A DNA stretch of 64,000 nt from Nymphalis io (Eukaryota; Arthropoda; Insecta; Lepidoptera; Nymphalidae), in assembly GCF_905147045.1 (NCBI RefSeq), contig NC_065907.1:9982001-10046000 (forward strand), given 5' to 3'. Position 1 is the stretch's first letter, and each line of letters begins with the position of its first letter. The notes below the pieces were generated by a model, which saw nothing but the letters and a program-made list of their open reading frames with translations, was not told where the DNA came from and made no database searches. Positions 13,101 to 25,100 of the stretch are shown one piece after another. Made by a program: the position numbers and the translations under genes.

Positions 13101-16100
13101 TTATTAAGGATCTACAAAGGATATACTTACGAGTACATTACATCGTGGAATAATGTTTAAAAATATGTGTGATCCTTCAATTAAAGGAGACCACAGCAAA
13201 CAGTTGATGCGACCGGATTTCAGGATTTTTTTAACAAATTTATTTCAAAAACTTTTACACTCATACTCGTAATTAGGAACGGGCAACTAGTTAGTATATA
13301 TTTTTTATCTAAATTATTAATTTTACCTTAAGGAACCCGTTAATTAATATTAACCCGTAAATTGTAATAAATGACGCCTATTTTCATTATTTGATGTTGT
13401 AAACATGTTTTGAAAACATTATATATATTCCTAATAATATAAATAAAAATTACGTAATTTTTAATTAAAATTACGTAATTTTTATTTATACATTAAAATT
13501 TAATATAAGGAATGAGTACACTACACATAATAATATATAATGTAATAAATAAAGTTTTATTTTTGATTTTTGTGTTTGAACGTATTATATTTGGAACTAA
13601 AAGTCGGATTCTTCAACTTCGTGTGGAAGGTATCAACGCGAGTGAAACCAAAGCAGCTAGTACAAGAATATATAAATGCTCGTATTCGTTGATTTCCATA
13701 CGAGACATATAAATTTAGCTGTATATAGTTGACTTTTATATCATAAAAATATATTCGAATTTTAGTTACAGTAGCCCGTTTCGGGAAAACCATTATTGAC
13801 AAAGGGCTTTTGTTAGAAAAGGGAGCCTCCATTATAAATTATTCAAGCTCGTTCGTATAGAAGCTTCGAAAGCTTTCCCGATGTTATGGTTTCACAAATA
13901 TCGAATTATTTTATTAATGGTTTGTTATATCTAGAGTAACTTCGTATTTAGAGTAAATTAATGTAATTACTGTTCAAAGTTCTTCTTTCAAATTGTTTGT
14001 ATCGGTCTTTGGATTTTTACTTTATATATACATCTCCTGATTCCTTTATATTTGGTCTATATCCAACAAATTTTCAAATAAAGAGATTAATTTTAGTATT
14101 GATCAAAATTTGCCCATTTTGTATGGTAAGTGTATGTAGTTACCTCATTTCCATATGCTAGTAGATGATGAACCGTGATCAAGGCTTTATAAACCACCAC
14201 CCAATTGGTGTTCTGTGTACGCTCCACTAGCAGGTTGGCGAGCTGCGGTATTGACACGTTCGGTTCGTTTGTGCAGTGGACTAAATCTGTAAACAAAATT
14301 GAAACGTTAAGTTTGTGACGCAGAACTACTTTACAATAAAATCTACAAAAGCACATATTATGTATTATACTTAATTGTATAATTTGTGTATAATTATTGG
14401 TGTCGTTAATAATTCGTCTAAGTAGACGGTTTATAATTCGTCTCGAGCTCAGTGGTAAAAGGAAACATCGGAAGTTTCCTCACTTATATGGGTCGAATGG
14501 AAATTTACTATTGCATTGGAGCAGCGTGATGAAATAAGCTCCAAACTTTTTTCTTATAAGGAGAGGAAGACTTAGTCCAGCAAGCGACGTTTGCAGGCAG
14601 ACGAGCAATATTCCTTACACCATCAATGAATACTCCGTCTACGACTGAGAGTATGATATGATGTTCTCTGTAATTAAACTCACTGGCTTTCTGAAACCTA
14701 TTGGTGTTTTGAGAATAAATGATAAAGACGAGGTGGCAACCCAAAACCTTATTACCGGTGAATAATTTTCAACATTTATGTACAATACGCCGAGATGGCC
14801 CAGTGGTAAGAAAGCGTGAATCTTAACCGATGATCGTAGGTTCAAACCCCGGCAAGCACCACTGAGTTTTCATGTGCTTAATTTGTGATTATAAATCATC
14901 TCGTGCTATACGCTGTAAGAAAACATCGTGAGGAAACCTGCATGTGTCTAATTTCACTGAAATTCTGCGACGTGTGAAATTCCACCAACCCGCATTGAAG
15001 CAGCATAGTGGAATAAGCAAACCTCCTCAAAAAAGGAGAGGAGGCCTTAGCCCAGCAGTGAGACATTCAGAGGCTGTTACTGTACATTGTATAATTATCT
15101 ATTAATTATAATTATTATTTAATCCGTACAGTTTTGCCATAATGCTGGTTATATCGCAAAACTGGGGCAAAGTGTACCATCTGTTTTCGACTTCTGAGAT
15201 TTAAGTCAGGAAATTACGTAATTTCCCGTAAGATTTTCTCATCTATTGCTAAGCCCATATTTATTTAAAAAATAATAATAACTTAATACTATAAAAAGTA
15301 ATAAATCATTTATATTTTTAACTGATAAATATTGTACATTTAAACTAAAATAGTTTAAACTCATTTTTTGAGACATAGTCTTTTTACAATAATAAATTCA
15401 TATGTAATATGGATTTATTATATATAACATATAGAGATGTATCTAGATATATCGCGTTAGCGCTCAGCATAGTTACAAATATAAACTTTTACACATAAAT
15501 ATTAGTTAAAAAGTTAGAATACATCTATCGCATAAAAATGATAATACGATATTTTATGCGATGGATGTATTCTAATGCGATTAAAAATATTATTAATACA
15601 TCTTTAAAATAGGATTTTTGATGACAACATTTGATATCAACGGGCCCAGGCAAGGTTACCTGACGGATGACGTTTATTTTCATAGAAATGAACATAATTT
15701 ACAGAAACAATTACGAGTATTCGACATGACACGTGACCTACGATTGCCAAATAGAAAATGACATAATATGTTAATTTTTGATAACTATTATATATATGTA
15801 TATTTTGTAAAAATTAATATATTCGTTCGACATTTATATTCTAGACAAACGACCACATTTAGAAAACCGACTATGTTATAGATATTTTTGGTAATATTTA
15901 CTAAAACGTTGATGTTGTCCAAACTCATAAACATTACAAAAGTATCCTTAATCAAAATAACTGATTAAATTGAAACTAAATTGTTGAACTACACATATCT
16001 TTAAAGGGCTTTAGATTAGTGTAATAGGCTTTAAATCTATCCATAAAGCCGTGATGACCCATTGGCTGGAACACGTGTATCTTGAATTCAAACCCGGACA

Positions 16101-19100
16101 ATCGCTATCAAGTTTTCATGTGATCAGTTTATGTTTAAAATAATAATTCTTCGCGTTCTCGGCGATTAAGGAAAACATCGTAAAGCAAGATGCATGTAGC
16201 GAAGAAACTGCAACATACGTATCCATCAACCAGCGTTTGAACAGCGTGATTTCTAAAGACTTTTAATGGATAGGTCTTTGCTTAGCAGCAGTAGGACATT
16301 AACATTGTTGCCAAATTGACTACCTAGTTGCAGCCTAGTTGGCAGTGCTCCGTATAGCTGTTCGATCCGACCCGTCCGATCTGCCGCCTCATCAGATAAT
16401 ACATATGAGTGAGGGAATAATGTACACATGTGTTTGTACACTTATGCATTATAATACACCCCACGCAAATGGTTAGACTCCCTTGAGAACGGTCACTGTG
16501 ACCGAAATCAGAAGGACTTCATCTTTTATTACTACTCATATACAAAGTAGATAGATTCACTAGATGCGGAATATTTACTAAGAAATAATTTATAACATAC
16601 GAATCATTCAGACGTGAAGTGAATAAGATAACTAAGATATCTTAGCGAAAGCTAATCTGTCACATGATCTTGTAAAATTAATTTCACGCTTTATGTGATC
16701 TTGGTCTTACTAGCGGTTAAGGCGCTGACCTAAAAATACGTCGATACTCATAATTTATATTGTTTAATGGCTGTAAATAAAAATGGCACACTCGATTGGA
16801 TACAGTTTTGGAATATAGAGCAGTTTAAAGAACGTAGAGTTTAAGTTACAACACATAACATTTTAGGTAGAGAACATTTCGGATCAGTGTAAGAATTGAA
16901 AGGAATAATTAATTATTAAAGAAAGTAAAATAGAGTAAAAGTCTGTGACTGTCCCATGGATGGGCTAAGGCCGCCTCTTCCTTTTTAAGGAGAAAGTTTT
17001 GAACTTAATCCACCACGCTGCTCTAATACGGGTTGGTGGAATGCACATGTCACAAAATTTTAGTGAAATTAGACACATGTAGGTTTCCCATCGATGTTTT
17101 TATTAACCGTCAAGCACGAGATGAATTATAAACACAAATTAAGCACATGAAAATTTAGTGGTGCTCGCCCTCGATTATCGGTTAAGATTTACGCGTTCTG
17201 ACCACTAGGCCATCTCAGTTTTTAATAATAATTAATACAAAATAAGTATCAGTATGTCAACGTCCCTCAAGTGGACGAAGGTTTTCAATCCCCTTGAGAA
17301 CGTTTGCAATTTTTTCCATCACAGCGGGTTAGTGGACAAAAAACCAGAATTTCCATCCGAGACGGATATATTATACAATAATATGGATCGTAAATAAAAA
17401 CATGAAGGATATTTTACTTATATAACAAGCGCTCATTTGAATTGCCTATTCTTGTGTGTGTGTGGGTCAAGGTTAAACTTTGTAACTGAATTTTAAACTA
17501 GCTCCACCTAACTAATTGTAATAAAAATTTTGTACATAGTTTTGGTGTTGATAACAATATAACAGTATACTAAATTATAGTCGTTTTAATTCTTTCTTAT
17601 TTTTTTTACTGTCCTAAGGTTGCTCGGAGAAGACCTCTGTGACAATAAGACCATTTATTATAGATCTTCCTTGTATGTATTTTATATGTATGGTTAACAT
17701 GATGTTTATTGAAGTGTTGTGTTATCTTAAACAGGATAAATGCGCCACCAGCTATAGAAACTAAAATGTTATGCCCCTCGTGCCTGTAGTAAGTACAGTG
17801 GCTCACTCAATCTTTCAACCAGTACACAACAATACTAAATATTGCTGTTTGGCTAAAGAATGAATAATTTAAAGACAATATAATTATATGATGGAGTAAG
17901 GTAGATGGGTAGTACCTAATTAGACGGGCTTGCACAAAACCCTACCACCAACTATTGCGTAGTATGTCAATAAAAACGTTTTTAGTACCACGCGTTTATA
18001 TTTTGAATTAATTTAACACGTAAGTTAATTCAGTAAATAAAACACGTGAAAACTTGAAATAGTAAATATGCGTTGTAGTTTAAACATTGCGTGACAGTTG
18101 TCACGAAAGTTATAGAGGTTCTGACGTAAACGTTGATCCATGCTGTCATATATTTATAACAGAAGATTAAAAAATTCGTTTTGGATTTTATAAATTATTA
18201 TTACATAAATATAGCCGATAAACAATCTGCTTTCGTGATAGAAAAATATAAACGACTTTGATAACATAACAAATCTTTTCGCAAGATATACGTAGAGATC
18301 GTTGTAACTTAATATTCATAAAAAAAGTTGTATCGCGATTCATAAAAAAAATCCTAGATTATGAAATTTAAACTACCTACATACGTTTTATGTTACTATG
18401 CATGATATATATGGTATATGGTGCCAATTTTAGTGCAGGATATATCTGTTATCGCCTGGTTTTCCATATTTCGAAAATTTTGAATAGCCTGTATCCCACT
18501 TGAGTTTAAAACTACGTAACTTTGCGGCTTAAGCCCGTGTGAAATGTTGCGTAATGGAAAGGGCATTAGATAAATGTTAGCATATAGAAGAAAACATATT
18601 TTTTCACGGGAGAAATCTGTATTTGCAGGCCAGGCAGGCAGGTATTAGAATATTACAATAGTCGCAATTTATGTTAAACATATTTTTAGGAACAAAATCA
18701 GGAAATGAGGGCGATAACTTACAATTATATAAATAGTCGATTATCGTTTGTTTTTTTTTTACATACATGAATTTGTCTGAAAAACTAACTTAGAACCTCT
18801 TGACACACCTCTCGGTTGGAAGTAAAACAAAACAAAACTTATTTCGGCCCTCATTTAATCTCGGTGTTCTTCATTTTTCATATTTTCCCCTTTCATCGTG
18901 GCATCGCGGTTTTTGTAGTTAAGTGTATATATATACCGTAACAGCCTGTGAATGTCCCACTGCTGGGCTAAAGGCCTCCTCTCCTCTTTTTGAGGAGAAG
19001 GTTTGGAGCTTATTCCACCACGCTGCTCCAATGCTGGTTGGTAGAATATAAGGTTGTATATATATAAGAAAATAATATAAACATTCGGTTTTTTCGTATA

Positions 19101-22100
19101 AAATATTAAAGCCATGTTTTATTATTTACTGAAAGAAATATTACAAATACGTGCTTCAAAGGCACCACGGCACTGAATTATTCTTAATTGACTTTTAGAA
19201 TGATTAAAATATGGCTTCAATCGGTATATAACGATTATTAAGTACATATAACAACTGTGCCATGTGGATTGGAAAATGCAGGATAAACGATGACGAATAA
19301 ATGAAAAATATAGTACAAAAATAATATTAAATTAATTCTACATTGGAAATTCAAAAATGACAAAAGTTCGAAAAGTGTTTTTAGAAGCGAAATATTTAAA
19401 TTTAGTTTATTACAATTACAAAAGTCTTAATTATATTACATACGAGTAACGTTGGCCTTAATTCCTCAATAAATTGACCCGGTGACACGTTTCAGAGTGC
19501 GTTTTAACACATCGCTTTTACTCTTTATTTAATTAAAAACTTAAATCAAAAATAGATAGGTTTACTATGCATTAGTGCAAATATTTATAAATAATTAATT
19601 TGCATTTAAATAAATAGCGGGTTCAGCGACGGTGACTTTCGGAAGCGAGTGATAATATCTCTGAAGTATAGAAGGGTGTCTGTGAGTCTCGACTAACAAT
19701 AAGACTAATATCACCCGATTACACAGGGTTAGTAACTATTTTATGAGACAATGTATGCGCTTCAACAACGATACCAGAAAACGTACAAATGTGAAATTCA
19801 TAAGAATCGTTCGAACATTCGTTTGCCGAACTATCTTACAAAATCAAAGACTTTATAAATGATTGCACGCTTCGGGAACGAAACGATCGCCTCCAGACCA
19901 TTTAAAATATATAATTATATTATCGTATAAAACCTATAAATGTAAAATTTAAGATAAAAGCAATCCCGTTAAGTCTGATGTATTTATTTACGAACTGGTG
20001 GTAGATTTTTGACAATCAATAAGCAAGTGTAGCGCTTTTATATTGAACAAAGATTTTTGACTTTGACTGAACCTCTGCGAACTAATCAGCTATTGAATCG
20101 AGTTACTGGATTCTCTTTAGTAGCTGAGGTAAGAAATCACTTATTCATTTTATTGATTTTATTACAAGCTCGTAAATTTTTTAAATAATATTTTATTTTT
20201 CTTTGCTGTATAATGTTTATTTTTAAAATAATATCTCGCAATTAATTACATATTTAAAAACTCTTACGTCATCAATATTTGCATATAACGATTGTACGAT
20301 TAATCGTTTCGATTATTATATAATATATATTTGAATATTATACTGACATTGGTTAAAGAAAAATATCACAACCGGATTTGCGACCGATAACTTAAGTATT
20401 AATTTGTATGAACTTGACCGTATAAATGAACGCCAGAATATATTATATATCGATATTTGCTTATGATAGTATAGCGAGTGAATAGTTAGATATAGGAGTA
20501 AGATTAATTTAATAAAAAATGCCAACATGCACTCTGCATATCCTCAATTAGAGGTCGAATTCTACAAATTAATAATGATTACGATACGTTCTTGATTCTA
20601 TTTCGAGCCAAACTTCGACCTTATCACAGCTGAACCTTAAACTGCAACGACTATGTTTTGATTCGATTGCGAAAAAGTGTAAGTTTATTAGTAAAAATTG
20701 CTCCAGGTTGTCGAAAAAAAAATAGGTTTATTTAAAAGTTATGTGAACGAATTGAGAAAAATAACATTGTGTGTATATCATTTGTTTTTATGAGATTACA
20801 TAATCGCATTGGGTTCTTCCGAAATCATAGTTGTAGAAGAAGAAATTAAAATATCTCTCTCTCTTTCTTGAATTTAACGTTTGAAAGAGTGATTAATGTT
20901 GTGGAATACCAAATTGGGGGTTAAGGCGAAAAAAGCGCTGGTCGAAATAATTTTCTAATAAGTTTTGCTTAGCGTTTATTTACTTAAATGCTGATATTTC
21001 TATTTCTATCTTCATTGATCCGACGTTCGAAAGAAGAAGACGCAGTTTTGTTTAATTCAATATCTCTTAAACAACATGTATAGGGCAAAGCCGTAAATAC
21101 AATCCGTTTCAAGTAAACGTAAGCGCAGATTAATTGTTATTAAACAATTTAATTAAAATGGCAAAGAAAATTACATTTCAGATTACATCAATGTTATGTT
21201 TCTATTTTTGCAAATAAAAAATATTATTTTTATACAAATTATGTACTATTATTATATTTATGGAATATGTAAATTAAAATTATTAATTTACTACCAAATT
21301 CGGTAAAATATTTGTCTAAATATAACTAAGTAGTTTAGAAGCTTTTTGAGAAAAGATACGACATACATACAAATATATACACTGCAAGTCATAACCCTCC
21401 TATTTTTTGCTCCACCGTAGTCGGGTAACAAACGTACATAAATAATACCCACCCAGGTGTACGGCAGAGATTTTAATTGAAAACTCGGCGTAAAACGAAG
21501 GTCATAAAGCCATCAAGCGCGTGAGGTCAGCTAACAAAATGATCATTGTCCATTCGCACTTGACCCAATAATACATCAATTTACTGACTGTTACAAATAA
21601 AAATTCAATTGTCTACCGATCGACTAATTATATTATTTATATATAATTATATTATTCTATATACATATAATAGGTAGGCGGACGAGCAAATGGGCCATCT
21701 GATGGTAAGTGGTCACCAACGCCCCTAGAAATTTGCATTGTAAGAGATGTTAACCATCGCTTACATCGCCAATGCGATGAGATGTTATATCCCTTGTGCC
21801 TGTATTTTCTTTTGCGTGTTTGGGGGAGGTGGGCAGGTATTAGGTAAAAAAAAATAAACATCTGTCTTTCCTTGTGGTTCGAGATTGCTTCATAGCAAAT
21901 TTCATCAAAATCGTTTCAAAAGTTAAGCCGTGAAAGCGTAATAGACAGAGGTACTTATAATATTAGCAAAAATATAAATTAATGAAACACTTCTATCTGT
22001 TATTACAACTTCTGATCTATAAGTAGCGAGTCAATTGTAACTGCTCAATTACACCTCGTAGTCAATTCTTCGTAAACAAAACGAATCGTTTGTTGAATAT

Positions 22101-25100
22101 ATTAATAAAAGAGCATTAAGTGATAGACAATGCATGTTCTACTGTCTAACTCTCCAATTAAGATCCATGTATTTAACCGCAGGGTCATCTCGACTCAATA
22201 AATATGTTATAGCATATACTGTATATACATAATTATTTGCAGCGTCAAAAGCACTATGATTAATATCGCAATTGTATTAGGTTAATGTATACTGTATAGA
22301 GGTAAGTCAGAAGTTTAATTCTGATTTTTGTCCCTGTGCTGTTTAGTCTCCTCTGCTAAAACAAGCCTTAAACTTAATTTGAGAGGCAAATAGAGGACGG
22401 AGAATATTGGTAATTCTTCAAAAATAAGCATATATATCAAGCAAATTTTTATTTTTTTTTTTTTTATAGAATAGGAAGGTGGACGAGCATATGGGCCACC
22501 TGATGGTAAGTGGTCACCAACGCTCTTAGACATTGGCATTGTAAGAAATGTCAACCATCGCTTACATATCCAATGCGCCACCAACCTTGGGAACTAAGAT
22601 TTTATGTCCCTTGTGCCTGTAATTACACTGGCTCACTCACCCTTCAAACCGGAACACAACAATATCAAGTATTGCTGTTTTGCGGTAGAATATCTGATGA
22701 GTGGGTGGTACCTACCCAGACGAGCTTGCACAAAGCCCTACCACCAGTAAATACAGCAAGGCGTACATTACAAAGCAAAAATGATAATTTCACATAAGTT
22801 AACTATAGTCACCTAAGAATAAACGACTGAATGTAGAAAAAAAAATTATTGTCTGCCTAGTAGTCGAGACCATTTTATTGATTTTTGAGCTCCCCCAACG
22901 AAAGAGGGTTCCATGTGATTTATTCGTATGCATGTCGCTAAGTTTACAATTGCTTTTACTTATATATTTTTAAGTTTAAGTTATAAACGACATGATCCAG
23001 TCTTTAGAACATCTTCACTAATTCATATTTGGTTGATAATTCATCTTGTGTTCGGCTGTGAAGGACATCTTGACGAAACTAGTATGTATCCAATGAAATT
23101 TTGCCACATCTAAATACCAACCAATAGCAGAGCGTGGCGAAATAAGCAACGAAACCGTCTTAAAAGAGATCTTTATAAATTTTAAAAAATATCATAATAA
23201 ATGCTGAAACATCGATAAACTCGGAAAAATTAAATGTGAAGTCTTCAGCAATATAGCTAAAAGTTTGTTTATGATAATGGAATATCAGCTAAGATACTGA
23301 CCCACAATTTCAATCATTTGAGGATGTTACAGTGTATGTGTTAAGCATAAATAGTATGCCGTATACAAATGTATATTATCATTCAATACATAACTCCCCA
23401 TAATACAGAACAGTGAGCTGGAGTCAGATATTTATGATGAATCATTACATTTCACAGAAGTGAAACCTTTCAGCGTCAAGATCGTTTCACCTAACATACA
23501 AAAATTGTACTCCAATTGAAATGTCAGTCCCATTGCGCTTAAAGAAGATCCATTTTCATAAAAATTACGATTGAAACGCGATTGATTTCCATTTCTTGAT
23601 TTGAATTTCTTTTGTCAATGCATTGAACGATTTAAGAGGGAAATGAGATATCTTGAAATGTAATTACACTTAGCTATACGAAACTTCAGTTTTTGAAATC
23701 CTTGCCAGACAAATTTTACTAACCTGACTAAATATTTAAAGCTAAAATTAGGCAACATCGGCTGTCATCGACCATGTAAGGTATAGATTAAAGTAAAATT
23801 TAAGATTGATCACCATTTCAGAAACCGACATTTAATGTAATCCTATAAAATCGAATCGTCAATTCAAAAGCCCGTGACACAACTAATAAAGTATATGTTG
23901 AATTTGATAATGACGTATTTAGTCATATATATAAGACATATCATCACGTAATTGTTGCTTAAAAACTTTGTCTAAGGATAATTCTGTACGTTATGATGGT
24001 GAATGGTCATATGGTTATGAACATTAGCAAATTTAGCTTTATTGTCGACTACTGATCGTGGGATCGTAAATTGTATTGTCCCTAACGTTCATATATAATT
24101 ACACTGACTCATAAACTTTTCACACATTACAGCAACCGCTGCAGACACGAATGATGACAAATCCACTGGTTTTTTTTTTCATTTTTAAACGAAAATCGCG
24201 TTTTTTCACGTCTTACCAAATCAATGATCAATTATAATTTTACGAAATTACTGTTTTGTTTAACACTGATTTATCTCTTTCCGCCGTTATTGATTTGACA
24301 ATCGAAAGAAGAAGACAGCATTATTTAACTAATCACCCGCGAATCAACGTTTATAAGAAAGGCCAATAACTTTTACAACGTTAATGTTTATAAAAAGGCT
24401 CGCCCGCTCGCTCGCTCAGCTATAATTTAATGAAAAATGGTTCTACTCAAAAGTTAAAGATATTTAACTCCATATTGTGTAGTACATTATTATATTACCG
24501 TTACTTCCTGCGATTTATTAGGAGAAAAGGAGTTTTCTATTAAATAAATTGTATCTAATTTTCGTCAGGCGGTTGTCTGTAAGTAATAACCTAAATGAAA
24601 ATGCTTTCAACGCAGTAATATGTTCGGTTGAGTTCATGACGGTTAATTTGTTTATCGTTTATACTACTTTATACTACTAAAATTTTACGGTACCATTTTT
24701 CTATTTAATTCGAGTAATTTTTTTAAGATTTTTTTATTAATATTTAATAATAATATAGACATAGATAAATGCATCATAAAATTATTAAATAACAACTTTA
24801 AAAATAACCGAAAGAAGAAATTAAAAATAAAACAATTGTAATATAATGTAATTGTATTACAAAATGTTTTCTAATACTTTTCTCGAAGTTTATTTTCAAA
24901 ATTGGAATAATTTTTAAAACTATATTTTTAAACTGGTAACCCTATAGCAATTGACAATATCATAAACAGAACGATAACACAGGAAGCGGCGCTGTCCGCC
25001 CGTTTATCGTATTTCACTGCAATCACAATTAATAACTAGCATATGTTCCCAAGCCAGATATGGTGGTCAAAACACATGGCTATCAGTTACAATGAAAACA

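Larger units (their letters stand above)
6378..14143 (-). other. lap: lap intron 2
   Basis: 7.8 kb containing four family A copies, two family B copies, one tRNA-headed SINE (8803-9076) and two hairpins (12967-13010, 13438-13490). No coding region is apparent. Confidence 0.85.

Noticed and set aside
22510..22797. Small gene encoding [10 protein letters not shown]...
   Set aside because: It lies wholly in a family A repeat and recurs in at least five other copies; treated as a repeat-borne frame, not a gene.
24000..24135. Possible very old family A copy
   Set aside because: Only scattered short matches (such as AATTACACTGACTC) remain; not enough to annotate.
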